A stretch of 64,000 bases of DNA, from assembly GCA_048772705.1 (NCBI GenBank), contig JBLWGC010000104.1, forward strand, positions 434,001 to 498,000, written 5' to 3'. Under the pieces are notes generated by a model. The model ran no database searches. It saw only the letters and a program-made list of their open reading frames with translations, and had not been told where the DNA came from. Positions 21,387 to 32,999 of the stretch are shown here, piece by piece (positions within the stretch are counted from its first letter, which is position 1; every line of letters begins with the position of its first letter). The stretch comes from Leidyana gryllorum EB-2025a (taxonomy: Eukaryota > Apicomplexa). A program made the position numbers and the translations under genes.

Positions 21387-24247
21387 ATGATGAATACCAT
21401 AACATCTGTGCCAGATGAATTCCTCCAGTGCATCTGTGACTACGCTGGTCTGACACTTACATGGCGATTGGCTGGAACCTGTCGGACATTGTGGCGATTT
21501 GTCTTCTTCACTTGGCAGCCACAGCTCTTAGACTTTTCTCCCAGCCTGCTGGTGCACTTGCGGTACTCTAACGGCAGGTCAGGGGGTCGTTCTAACATTT
21601 TCCTGTCGGACCATTGCCTGTTCGCTCACTGGCTGGCTCGTGTACTGCACACGCTTGAGCATTTGAAATATATCAAGACCTATAGGGCGTCTCAGGCATG
21701 GCGGATTCTATATTTGTCACCTCATCTGGCATCTGAGGAGTCTGTGCCAACGGATCATGCCGAAGAGCAGGACGTGGTGGACTCTTATCTGTCGTTTGCT
21801 GATCTGTCTGTGATACTGCTGGGAGCTCGAAAGTGTTTGCGAAGTATCGATCTGACTTGCAATTACGATCCGGGTGCCCCAAGCCGCGCGTGGCTTGGAA
21901 TGCCCCCAGTTAGGGACTGTGATTGGTACATTATATGTCCAACCGCTTTCCCGCCACTGCCCTCTTCTCCTGTGAGCCCTCTGATGAGCAGCTCATCGGA
22001 CCTATTCGAGAGAGATCCGCGTGTGCCCGGGAAACAGGGTTGCTCACTGACCAGCCGTGACATGATAGTGGTGTCTCCCAGGGATCCACATGACCACCTG
22101 CCATGTTGTCGAAGTCTGGAACGTCTGCTCTACGTGACAGGTTTGAGTATGGACAACAACTTGCGATTGCCGCCTGTGAGAAAAGACATGTCGCTGAGCT
22201 CTGTGGCCCAACCGTCCCGGCGACCGTTGTTGACCTTCAACAATCTGGAGACTCTGACTTTGCGGCCGCCGGTGGAAGCGCTGTACAGTCAAAATTGTTG
22301 GCCCCTGGTGTGTCTGATTCGGTTGCTTCGGTTCGGGATTTTCCCCAAACTCAAGGAACTGCGCATCCTCGGAGACTTTCGGGTCATCAGACAGACCGGC
22401 CCAGAGCGCGGGTCCACGCACGTGGCTCCCACTCCGACGAGAAAGTCTTCAATTCTGACTTTCGCGACGCCGTTTGAAGATACGCTCCTATGGGACCACG
22501 ATGTCATCAATCTATACTACAATGGGGAGATCCCAGTCCGGCAGAGGCCAAACTTTGCAGCCCGTCGATTCCTGTCATTTGCCAACCCGACTGCGTACTT
22601 TGATCAACAGACGTATTGGCGGCAGATTTTTGAGGCTGCTGACGTCTGGGATGAGAAGCGGATCCCCTGTTTGGAGCACGTGGCCATCACGGGACACAAT
22701 GACGATTGGAGCAAGTTGGTTCTGGTCAATTGCCTATCTGCCGGGAGGGGTATACACACTCTGGAATTCGATCGGTCGGTCAAGAGCCCACTGCAAGCGC
22801 TGGATTTGCCAGTTGATCGTCATACAATGAGTCCGAAACGATGGCCAAATCTGAGAAGAATCCTCGTCCGCTGTGTCTACGGGACAGAAACTCTGGCTAC
22901 CATTCAAAGGCTGTTCAGTATTCTGTTGGGACGGCCCATCGTTGCGCAAACCGGGCAACTGGTGCTCACAGATGAGATGGACTTTGGGAGAGAGTCAATG
23001 AGACTACACAAATGGACCGACTTTCAGTGTCGGCGACATAGTGTAGTTTCCCAATTGGCGGCTTCAAGAATATCGAAAACCACAGAGGACCTCGATGACC
23101 AACCGATTACCGAAGCCGTCCGCGACCGACCCCATCTCGATACTGCCCGATTCAATGCTCGAAACATATTGCGGTCGGATTTCGACTCACATTCGAAGCT
23201 CCTCGACGACGGCTTTTTCGTCCCGAATCGGCCCAGGAGACTACGTTTTCGTCTACTGGCACAAGGCGATGAATATGATCCCGATCAGGTTGAAGACAAA
23301 CTTCTGGAACTCGCCTGTCTTCAAGACGGCACTTTGTTACACACAGTCAATGAGAGCAGAAAAGCCGCCATTGCCAACGGTTACCTCTTTCGGATCGGCG
23401 AAACACGCGGAACTATCGCCGAGTTTGACCGATCCGCCGGATTTGAGTACTTAGACACTGTAAGTTATTTCTTTTCGAGAAAGTTCAGGGTCGGCAACGG
23501 GGTCACCACTCTGTACCAGAGCTGACCTGCTCCCGCCCGGCTCTCATCTATTCCTATATACACTCGCGTTGTACGTGTTTCCAGGGCAATTTCCAGGAGT
23601 TCTGGAACATTGAGGAAGTGGAGTTCGACATTGGAACCTATGAGGAAGGCACGCCGGAAGCTTTTGATGAGACCACCAACAAAGTCATGCCGCTACGCTT
23701 CCGCCACTTCCGTCCCACAATGAGACGCGCCTCCATTGGTGCTGGGCTCATACCCCCGGTAAAAGAGGGCGACGAAGCACATGAAGGCGCCAGCAATGAG
23801 TCTTCTTCATCCCCTTCTTCCGCACCAGCAATCTCCCCCTCTGCCATCGGGGATCTTCGAAGCCAGTTCCCCAGCATCGAGCAGCTGAACGAAGAAGGGG
23901 GGCACATCATTGTCCCCAAGGATCTCAGAGATACTGGAGTCTTCTACATCAGCCGTCGCAGGAGCTCCCCTGCCGTGACGCTAAAACGACCTCTTCGCAA
24001 AAAGTACAGATGGCCCGCCGAACCAGCCAAACCCCAAGAGAGTACGGTCAAACGAGTCGCCGCCATCCTCCGCTATCCCCTGACGATGGAGCAGAAGCGG
24101 CAGCCCCGGTTCGGCAGTGCCACGGAAGCCTGGAGGAGGGTGGAGATGGTCCGAAAGTGGATCGCCTTCAATCCCACTCTCTCAGCGGTCACCCAGAAAA
24201 GTCTCGAGGTGCGCATCACAAGCGAGTTCAATGACACCGCATTCTGA
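21387..24247 (+). CDS. Large F-box-like protein, copy 1
   Basis: Exons 21387-23459 and 23585-24247 encode 911 residues, with the start at the first ATG of the frame. The N-terminal 45 residues (VPDEFLQCICDYAGL, then LAGTCRTLWRF) have the pattern of a degenerate F-box. The body has scattered Leu-rich segments such as LETLTLRP and LKELRILGDF, spaced as in F-box/LRR proteins. The C-terminal 200 residues are polar and basic. It would act as a substrate adaptor for SCF ubiquitin ligase if the F-box assignment holds. A protein with the same overall layout is encoded at 40873-43483, so this is probably a family in the genome. Function beyond that is unknown. Confidence 0.62.
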
Positions 24248-24287
24248 ATTCATTTGACTTGACCTGCGAGCCTTCTTCTCCGTCATA

Positions 24288-24728
24288 TCACCCTTCCTCT
24301 CCCCTATAGGCGCTGAGTAGGGCTCGATACTCGAAAAGCGTCTGCTCCAGCTCGGCGATCAGCACGTCACGATACATGGTATGAGCTGTAAGCTTTTCAA
24401 TCAAGGCAGACTGCAGGTCAATTTTGCGACTTAGCAACGCGATCAACGTGCTGTTGCAACTGCTATTGCTGTCTCGATTCAGGGAACTGGCCGGTGGTGC
24501 GCCAGGAAGACAGCAAGCCGATGCAGGTATTTCGATCCGAGGCAAACACAAATGCAACAGGAAGCAGAAGAAGAAACGCCAAACAAGGCAGATGGTGGAG
24601 ACCACCCCTGATCGGTACCGCTTCCTGTCCTCATCCACCAGAACTGCCAAGTCGTAGGTGAACTGTTCGATACGGGCAATGACCGACAGCACCGACAGCA
24701 TAGCAGCTGAGCGGGCGGAGAGCATCAT
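24288..24728 (-). CDS. Small membrane protein with C-terminal coiled helix
   Basis: The frame encodes 146 residues from the ATG at 24728 (a second ATG is at 24725). A central hydrophobic helix (STICLVWRFFFCFLLHLCLP) follows a predicted helical N terminus. The C-terminal 55 residues (SRKIDLQSALIEKLTAHTMY, then AELEQTLFEYRALL) have heptad-like spacing. I do not recognise the family. It begins 44 bp after the stop of the TFIIH p44 gene on the same strand. The convergent F-box-like gene ends 40 bp beyond its stop. Confidence 0.5.
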   Translation of the reverse strand: MMLSARSAAMLSVLSVIARIEQFTYDLAVLVDEDRKRYRSGVVSTICLVWRFFFCFLLHLCLPRIEIPASACCLPGAPPASSLNRDSNSSCNSTLIALLSRKIDLQSALIEKLTAHTMYRDVLIAELEQTLFEYRALLSAYRGEEG

Positions 24729-24772
24729 CCTGGGACAGTGGGACGCTCGGGCACCAAGCAAATGCCTGTCCT

Positions 24773-26520
24773 TCAAGAAGGATTGTTGACAAGCACAGGC
24801 TTCTGCCTCTCTTCCAGTTGGATCACCTCGTTCAAAAAGGCACTTTCAGGAAATGCAGGAGGGATCACCGCAAACGGGAGGTTCTCTTGTGTCAATGTCC
24901 CTTGCCGTAACTTGATTTCGTGGGTGTGGCAGTTGGGACAGAAGCTAAGGGCTGAGTGTATGAATAGGTCGCACTCACTGCAAAGGCACACACGTGTTTA
25001 TCTCTTAGTTGACGGAGACGCGCACTTACAAACAAAAGTAGGCCGCGCAAGCTGGGCATTGTCCTCCACCAGTGACGAAATTCCGACCGCACAGAGCGCA
25101 TGATCCTTGTCCTTGTGGGAGCTGTGGGTAAAATTCAGATGGTTCATTCGCCAATGCTGGTGATACTCACTGGAAGAAAGGGTGGTGGAATAGACTCCAT
25201 AGCCTGGCATCTAGCAACATCAACAGCTGACACCAATGGCAAGTCGCAGGCCCGGCAGGTTGTGGGTAGGCTGCAGGAGCGCATCTGACACCGCGGGCAA
25301 AGATATGCAGAGAACCCCAGGCGATTATGGCACACACACAAGGCCACAGTGGTCATTGTAACAAGATTGGGGAAACCCATATCAACAAGGCGGGTGCCTC
25401 GCTCGTGGCTGCTAAGGTGGCTGTCCCTTTCGCCCGTTGGGCTTGAATGCGAGAAGATGGCTTCCTTGAGATGAGTCCTGCCCATAGTGACCACAAAGTC
25501 CCCACCAGTTTCGGTACAGAGTTTCTGCAGAGAACGGAGATAGAGCAGATCTCGAATTGTCAATCGCGCACGACTCATGTGTTTGAGCCACCGGACGAGT
25601 ACGAAGTCTGTGTGAGCTCACCTTTAGTATATACAGCTCAGGGCTGAGACTGATGACGGAAACTTTGATATGTGCTCGTTTGAGTTCTTCGATGGTTTTG
25701 GTTATGTCTCCGGCATCGTTGGTGAGACATGAGCCGTAGATGATGAGTACCTCTTTGGCTGCGTAGGGCGAGGAGGAAGCCAAAAGTCGTATTGCGCGGT
25801 CGAGGGCAGCTTGGATTGAGGGATCCCCAGAACTTTGCGTGAGCTCTTGGGACGATAGGTTGCTCAAAGAAGATTTGAGAAGGGAGGGGTTGCCACTGAG
25901 CCCAGCGAGCATAACAGCTTCTTTGTCTGTAAGGGCTAAGAAGCTCATCCTCGATATAGGTCCCGACTTGAAAAAGTTGGGGACAAAGTCCTGAGTATGT
26001 GGCTGATGGGGAGGGGGTAGAGAAGCGATGATCTCACGCTGAGGATATTCTGCACTGCTCCCATCCGATTGGGTTTCATATCGACCTCTTTCATTGCATC
26101 GGAGACGTCGACGAGGACGACCAAAGACCGGATAACCGAGCGATTGGCTCTCCGTCCTTGCAGGTACTGTTCTGGCTGATACCGGAATGCGTCCATATAT
26201 GGGCGTCTGATGCGGTTTTCGCTGTCGATATGGAGCGGTTTAATAGTTTCTTCCCTCCCGTCCACATCGACTTCGGGAAAGAGTATACATTTGCCTGTGA
26301 TCCCCCCTTTGGTGCCGGGTTTCACCCAGGACGCGTCATAACCAGTCTCCCAGGCATAGTTGTCCTCCTTCTGTGTGACTCGGCGTTCGCCGCCTTCGTC
26401 GACAACCTCTTCCTCGATGGTATCCACGAGGAGACTCTCAATACCAACGAAAGCTCCCAACCGATCCTCCTCATCCGTTCCCTTATTATTCTTATCCTTG
26501 GCGGAATGATCCGTTGCCAT
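24773..26520 (-). CDS. SSL1: TFIIH core subunit p44 (SSL1/GTF2H2)
   Basis: Exons on the minus strand are 26520-26038, 25990-25622, 25524-25171, 25121-25030 and 24977-24773, giving 500 residues. RSVIRSLVVLVDVSDAMKE opens the vWA-like domain that binds and stimulates the XPD helicase. KEVLIIYGS and VISLSPE follow. Two zinc regions are visible: CPRCQMRSC with CRACDLPLVSA, and the C-terminal RING-like set (CALC, CPAC, FECDLFIHSALSFCPNC). The N-terminal 110 residues are acidic and longer than in animals. The protein acts in nucleotide-excision repair and transcription initiation in the nucleus. It starts 16 bp after the stop of the upstream gene on the same strand. Confidence 0.95.
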
Positions 26521-26536
26521 AGTTGTGTTTTTTCAT

Positions 26537-28782
26537 TCATCTTTGTAAAAAGGACAAGTTGAAGGTGCTTTCACTGACGAGGTTCTTGACCTTGTCTAAC
26601 ATGGGGGCGAGAGTGTTTAAATCGAAGGGAAGAATCGACCCGTTGCTGTCCTCCCCCCCTGGAGCTGAAGCAGCTACAACCATCCGCTGATGAGCACTTT
26701 CAATCCTCGTCAGATACAACACAGGCAGCAAGAAATGCGTCCCGTAATCAACGTATCCCAGCTATCAGCGAGAATGAGAGAGAATTCTTCGCTGTCAACA
26801 CCTCGCTTACACTGAGTAGGAATAGTTTAACCGACTCCTGATTCTTGGCTCGGGCGGCGAATCGTGGATTAGACTTCCGAATACTTCGTTTCGTGGCATC
26901 ACTCGGTTTAAGGGTCAAAACCTCCATCAGCCGTAGGAATGCCCGCGCAACGTCCCGTCTTTCGGGCTCAGCCACGTCGTTCAGCATTTGATCCGCAGCA
27001 AACTCAACATCGCAGGGAAATAGATCCAGAGGACCCGGCGATGTCCACACTGGACGATCGATCATAAGCTGAAAATGCTGACCAATCCCTGCGCCCACCT
27101 GCGGTCATATCCAATATATATGGGTCAACGAGACCATCTCGGAGTTCTTGCACGATCTTCCGACTCAAATAGAACTCCTCCCAGTCTTCCTCCTTGAGCT
27201 CTCGCAGTTGCGCTAGAAGAAAGGAGCGGTCCATATTTTAGGTCGACACCACTTGACGACTACCCTCACCAAGTTTACTCAGCCAATGTTGCTTCACCAA
27301 CACATCAGCGACCACCTTTACCTCGTCAGCGGTGTGCTTGTGCACCTTGCCAACTCGGATGACAAACGTTGTAACCTATGCCCTCTTATAAATGCCAACT
27401 GTTGCTGCCGACGCTTACATCAGGCTCATCCCAAGTCGTGTTCCCCTCTTGAAGATTGGGGACAGTGGGTGGCGAGGTTGACTGCATCTATACTGGTCAA
27501 TTTCGCTCCACAAAGCTTCCTCACCGAGTTAGCATCATTGGGGCGGAGAGCTTCCAGTTCCTGTACAACTCGTACTGGAAGCTGCAAATCTTGCACTTGA
27601 GCCTCGGAAAGCGCAAAGTAATCATTCAGGGTACGGACGTTATTGCTCCTCAATCTGCAGGAACAGCAACACACTGTGAGCCGGCCCGCCGACAAGATAT
27701 GGCTGAGAACTGACTTGGTGGAATATAAAGAGGCCATGACGTCTACCGATCGATTAAGACGTGGGGCAATCCTTGCTAATATGTCCAACAACTGCGAGCC
27801 GGACGGGAATACTAGCACGACCCTGCCCCTTTCAGCTCACATCGGGAGAGTCTTTATTCATCAATCGGTCAGATTCCTCAGCCTCAAGGAGACGACGTAA
27901 GCGCCTGACTGTCATTGGGTCATCAAACCCTAATCGCGACCATTGACTAGCGGGAAGGCCTCGCAAAGCAGCCACTGAGTCCATCCAATTATCTTTGACC
28001 AAGCTGAGCGACCAATATTATCCCAATAGCGGTGTGGCCGCTCACATTTTGATCACATCATTGATTTCACGAGCGGAGAAACCGGCATCAAACCCGTGCT
28101 GCCACAATAGTCTCTCCACCTCAGAAGGGATTTCAGCTGGGGACAGGACGCACGTGTGTGTAGGGAGACACGGTGTCCTCGAAGTGCCTACCATCATCGA
28201 AGTTCTCTGCCAAACTGGATATTAACTGACAAAAACCTGCCGGGATTCCCTGTCGAACCAATATGTGTTCAGGGATAGCGCTGAGCGCAGCTACGAGGTG
28301 AAGTCGTTGATACTTGAAACGACACACGACGGTCTTTGTACTCACCAAGTGTCTCCACTCCAAAAAGGGCAGCGATTCTGCAGGTTCTGAGATCCCAGAG
28401 AGGCATGGAACGAGGTGACTCACCTAGAGACAATCTCCGAAACTTCATCGAGATTCTTATTGAGACGAGCAGCGATAGAGGGATGTACAAGTGCCTGGTA
28501 TAACGGAATCACATTACACATAGATAACTTGGATTCATTGACACAGGCAACTCTGGGAGACGTGACAAAGTCTTCATTGCTTTCGAGAGGGGCGAGGCCA
28601 TGGGTGGGTGAGATCGGCTGGTCATCACCCGTAGTTGCTGTTGATATTCTGAAATGTGTGGCAGCTGACCCAGCGTCTAGGGATGAGATCTGGTCATCGT
28701 CGTCTTGTTTGTGTTGGGGTATAGTCATCCGTACTACAAATTCACCATCCTGGCCTTGAGGAGTTAGATCAACAGTCGACAT
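26537..28782 (-). CDS. Multi-exon helical-repeat protein with C-terminal PUB-like domain
   Basis: I join eleven exons: 28782-28424, 28377-28346, 28290-28192, 28136-28046, 28003-27841, 27791-27525, 27481-27419, 27345-27270, 27212-27130, 27068-26811 and 26761-26537, giving about 571 residues. The middle carries UBA/SAM-like helical units that share a W..(x)LR.L....W spacing (WMDSVAALRGLPASQW and WLSKLAQLRELKEEDW). The C terminus matches PUB domains (LTLKPSDATKRSIRKSNPRF, then LGYVDYGTHFLLP), which bind p97/Cdc48. A ubiquitin or p97-linked role is inference. Most joints use GTGAG or GTAAG donors. The donor at 27129 (GTTGAC) and the acceptor before 27345 are weak, and a 60-nt intron inside exon 6 is possible, so details need transcripts. 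Confidence 0.6.
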
Positions 28783-28803
28783 CCGAGGTAGAAATTTCTG
28801 ATA

Positions 28804-30389
28804 ATGAGCTGGGGGTTGGATAGCCAGGTTCTCCTGCGGGTCTATGACTTGAGCTATGGGCGGTAAGGGGTGTGTGGATTGATAGCTGGGTTATTGACAA
28901 TCGTTCACATATAGGGCCGCAGCCATAGGTCGCTTTCTGAGGACTCCTATTCGAGGGATCTGGCATTCTGGGGTGCTGGTTTTTGGGCTGGAGTATTTCT
29001 ACGGTGAGTAGACATTAGCAGTTTACGTCCTCTCTATCACTTGTCTTCAAGGAATGCAGGGGGTTACATCGAACGGATCCAACCTGATGTGGTCGAACGA
29101 GAACTGCAAATGCGGCCCTCCGAAGTTCAGTGTCTCGGGGTCACCCAAAGAACCCGCGAAGAATTTGAACAGTAAGGCGTCTTTTGTCGGTGGAAGTAAC
29201 TGCAATTCGCAGCTTTCTGGACGAAATATGTCATGAATTCACGCCGCAAACGTATCATTTGACGGATTGGAACTGCAATCATTTCAGTGATGTTGCCGTC
29301 CGGTTCCTTCTCAATAAGGGAATCTCGAGGTCCATTTTGAACCAACACACCAAGTTCGAGAAGAACTGGAGAGGACGCATAGCGCTCGAGACCTGCAAAA
29401 CTGTGACCAGTTGGACACGTGAAGATGCTCTCGGTGCCGTTCGTCATATTCCGCTCCTCGGCAGCGGCGGAGGAGGAGGAGGCGGTAATCGCCCGCCGCC
29501 TTCAAAACCGTTGCGTATGCCCCCTGCCCCGTCGCACACACGAACGACGACTAAAGAGCACACCAGAGCACACTCTCAAAACAACGGTACTGCGCGCGGT
29601 ACACTCAGCCGAGTGTCGACATCGTCGCCCTCCTTGGTGAAGGCGGCTGACCGTCAGCGATCGGACGCTACTTTGTTTGATGAGCCTCTGACCGTATCTA
29701 AGCAACGGAGATTACAGGTACATGCTATGACGGCCGGTGTTCGATCGTCTCTGACGGTCAAGCAGCCAGGCCGACGGACGCTGGGATCGCCCGAAATAGC
29801 GGCACACAGCGACGACGCCTCACGGCAGCAGCAAGCGCCACAACCGCAGCCGCAGCCCCAACCGCAGCAGCAGCGTCAGCACACACGCACGACGAGTACG
29901 GCGCGGCATGGGCGTATACCGAGTCAAAGAGAGCATCGACCGCCGTCTGGACGGTCTGCCACGCCCCCAGCCCCATCGCGTCGCAGTGGAGGGCAGCCGC
30001 ACACGCGTGTGCCGTCTCGCCGCACGATCGAGCCGCCGCCAGTAATGATGAGTCCCCCTTCATCTCACCTCCAGCCACCGCTGAGTCCGCCCTCACCGTC
30101 TCCAGCGGCACCGCCGCCAGCGTCGCACCCGCATCCGCACGTGTTGCCTCCGGCCCAGGCACAGCAGCCCCAATTACAGCGGACGCGGCAAGTATTTCTG
30201 CAAGAAGGATCGGCGACGGGTGGGGCTGTGGTGCGTCCGACTTCTTTGGTTCCGGGCGAGAGGAGCAGCCCGCGTTATCTAATTCGACGATCTCCACCTC
30301 CCCCTACATACGTGTTTCGATCTCATGGGCCAGTGAACAATGGAATTACGATGCGACCTTCGCCTTTGGTTGTTTTGCAGAGGGGTTAG
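28804..30389 (+). CDS. PPPDE-family (DeSI-like) isopeptidase with long disordered tail
   Basis: Exons 28804-28862, 28915-29003, 29060-29171 and 29213-30389 encode 478 residues. VYDLSYG, GIWHSGVLVFGLEYFYGG and DWNCNHFSD give the PPPDE fold with its catalytic His (IWHSG) and Cys (NCNHF). This family removes SUMO or ubiquitin, or cleaves related isopeptide bonds. The domain ends near residue 150; the remaining 330 residues are low-complexity, rich in Pro, Gln, Ser, Arg and His, and include a Gly-rich run near 29470. The 5' exons are short, and I built them from frame and family similarity. The start is 21 bp from the start of the gene on the opposite strand. Confidence 0.85.
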
Positions 30390-31384
30390 AGGAGTGTTGC
30401 AGCGCCAGCATTTCCGGCCATTTGCATGAAAATTCCGACAGGGAGACTACTGATACCTTCAAAAGTGTCACAATGAACCCCCACACAGGCCACACCTTCC
30501 GTGTTTTCGAACGAGTACCACTCGTTCGGTTTGACTTGTTCCAACTTGCAACCTTTGCGCAGCACGATAATGTTCACCAACGCCACGTCATTGATTCCGT
30601 CCAATAAGGTTACTTCAGCATCGATCTGTTTGGCGAGTTTCATAAAGGCTGTCCATCCGGCATAGTACAGAGCTTTATCCGACTGCACATTCTTGACCAG
30701 ATCTTGTTTGCGACTGTCTCCTTTGAACTTGAAGGCCGGCACCGGCTTGCGAGGCCTCGCGTAGGCCAAACTAACACTTTCAGATGAGCCTGGGTACGAT
30801 CGCGACCAGACACTCCGCATCACTCCCCCTCCCACGCTGCTGTACTGTAAATAGCAGCCTGGGCCCAAAGACGTCGGATCCACATCTATTTTCACAGGCC
30901 GGGCTTCTTCGGCTTCTCCCGGTACATTGCTGCCCCCTGACGAGCTCATTTCTTCAGATACCATCGGGTGATGGTCTCGATCCGGCGGTGGGGGTGTGTA
31001 TAGCTGACTCGCAGCCGTGGGGGGGACCGCTGTGGTGTGGGTTTCGGGGGTGGGAGACGCCTCAGTCAGCAGTTCTGCCTCGTCGTCGTCATCGGTCTCA
31101 TCGACCGCGTCGGTGTCTGTGTCCTGTTTGGTTATACGACGAGTTAAAGCCCCGCTGTGCACCGAGCCGCTGCTCGACCGTCGCGCAATTGCAGCTGGCG
31201 CGAACTCTGGGACCGTGGCACACGATTGGCGCCGTTGCGGCCTTATGTCTCCGCCGTATGCTGGTTGCATAGAAACGCGCTTGGCCACTGGGGCAACTTT
31301 AGCGACCTGAAGTCGGGTCCCATTCTTCCCCTCCACACAACATCTACTGCAAACTCCACCACCGGAGCTATTTCCCGCTCCCAT
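30386..31384 (-). CDS. Probable N-myristoylated protein of unknown function
   Basis: This intronless gene encodes 332 residues. The N terminus MGAGNSSGGGVCSRCC has Gly2 and Ser6 for N-myristoylation and cysteines suited to palmitoylation, so membrane attachment is likely. Residues 20-190 are disordered and acidic or Pro-rich. The C-terminal 140 residues look folded (CYLQYSS, YYAGWTAFMKLAKQ, VALVNIIVLRKGC) but match no family I know. Its TAA stop shares two bases with the TAG stop of the convergent PPPDE gene. Confidence 0.68.
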   Translation of the reverse strand: MGAGNSSGGGVCSRCCVEGKNGTRLQVAKVAPVAKRVSMQPAYGGDIRPQRRQSCATVPEFAPAAIARRSSSGSVHSGALTRRITKQDTDTDAVDETDDDDEAELLTEASPTPETHTTAVPPTAASQLYTPPPPDRDHHPMVSEEMSSSGGSNVPGEAEEARPVKIDVDPTSLGPGCYLQYSSVGGGVMRSVWSRSYPGSSESVSLAYARPRKPVPAFKFKGDSRKQDLVKNVQSDKALYYAGWTAFMKLAKQIDAEVTLLDGINDVALVNIIVLRKGCKLEQVKPNEWYSFENTEGVACVGVHCDTFEGISSLPVGIFMQMAGNAGAATLL

Positions 31385-31459
31385 ACTTCACGATCTGCCA
31401 ACAAATACACATTTCCACCACTCGAATCTCCGTTCTCTTTTTTTTTCCTTTGACGGCAG

Positions 31460-32999
31460 ATGACGAATCTCACAGCCATTGAGTAAGTATCTTGAATGAG
31501 ATCCGCCCACTATCCATCAACTTGGCAGCCTCTTTTGTGGCATTGGGGGTTTGTCGCAGGCGCTCATAGCCGCGTCCCGCAAGACAAACAACGCTGTAAA
31601 GATAATATCCGCCTACGATGTCAGCAAAGTCTGTCAAACTGTTTTCACGGCTAATCATCCCGACACCCACTTCTCCACTGTAAGTGTGATGAACCCTGAA
31701 ACTCTGACGAACTATAAACTCTTTCAGAGATCTGTTGAACACATTGACCTCAAGTGGCTCGATGGCACAGCAGATATCTGGTTGATGTCTCCTCCGTGCC
31801 AACCCTTTACGGAGGGCGGCAAGCAGCTGGCTGAACGAGACCCTCGATCATTGGGATTGGCGAAAATGATGGAAAAGCTCGACAAGATCGCCAAACCCCC
31901 GTCAGGGATCATTCTGGAGAATGTTCCAAACTTTAGGAAATCATCAGTACGCGATAATCTCGTCGCTCTCTTAACAAAAAAGGTAAAGAGATCGCGATCC
32001 TTCAGCCATATGCTTTTACCTTTAGGGACTTTCTGTCCGCGAATTTATACTCAGTCCTACTCAGATTGGTATTCCTAATTCCCGGGTCCGATACTATTTG
32101 ACAGCCTTCAAAGCTGGAGAAGGGTCTGCCACCGTCGCAGAGACAGCTCAGACACCTCCCATGCGGGGCCTGAATGCGTGGTTTGGCCCATCTAAGATTC
32201 CAAGCCATATTGAACCTATTGGAGACTTCCTCGACTATCACGAAGACGAGGAGTTGTGCGACACATGGGTACCCTCTCCCCCCAAAGAGGGAGTGAAGGA
32301 AGAAAAAGGAGATGGCTACACCCTGAGGGAGTTGCTGGTGCCGCAAGGGCGAGCTGTAAATCTGAAAGACCTGCGATACGACATAGCCACTCCAGACAGT
32401 TTAATCACTTCCACTTTCACTGGGGGATATGGGCAACTATTAGCCAAATCTGGGCCCGTACTCAGGGTGTATGAGAAAAAGGATCATTTTACCGGAACCA
32501 AACGGTCGTCCGCAGAGGTCACTACGGAGGAGAATGAGGTCAAGCGCCCGAAAACAAACACCGTGCCGGTCCCGACGACCGAAGAGGAGTTACGGATGCA
32601 TTTGCAGTCAACTGCCGAGGTGGAACCGGACCGATTTACTGCGATCAATCCTGAGAAGGATCTCGTAAGACACTTCAGCCCCAAAGAAATGCTCCGGTGA
32701 GTGACACAGTGTCACATTAATATTTACACACGGACGATCTCCAGGATTCACGGCTTCGATCCATCCTTTGTTTTCCCGCCCCAACTGAAAGTGAAGAAAC
32801 AATGGAGTCTCATTGGAAATAGCGTCAAGTGAGTGATGGGATAACGGTAATCATCAATCTATGGTTTTGCAGTGTCCCAATCGTGGGAATCTTGGCGGCA
32901 AACCTGCTTCTTGAAATGGGGGATCATTTCTCGGCACAAGGGGAAAAAGAGACTGTCGCGTCTCCCCCCGACACCGCCACCGTAGCTGCAAAGGATTAA
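31460..32999 (+). CDS. TRDMT1: DNMT2-type tRNA(Asp) cytosine-5 methyltransferase
   Basis: Six exons, 31460-31482, 31529-31679, 31728-31982, 32026-32696, 32745-32828 and 32873-32999, encode 436 residues. Motif I is DLFCGIGGLSQAL. Motif IV is SPPCQPFT with the catalytic Cys, motif VI is ILENVPNF, and IPNSRVRYY and the terminal FSPKEMLRIHGF with LIGNSVNV complete the DNMT2 signature. The family methylates C38 of tRNA-Asp. The target-recognition region is longer than in animals by an acidic, Lys-rich insertion. The family CFT tripeptide appears as TFT near 32410-32425, so its Cys is missing. The first exon is only 23 nt. Confidence 0.94.

Noticed and set aside
27004-27240. Separate gene starting at 27234 just after a stop at 27240
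   Set aside because: A GTGAGG donor at 27269 and a TTTCTTCTAG acceptor join the two parts in frame and continue the same helical repeat, so one gene is more likely.
29758-30297. Long minus-strand frame over the PPPDE tail
   Set aside because: It is antisense to a low-complexity, Ala-rich-when-reversed region, has no family signal, and lies inside a well-supported gene.
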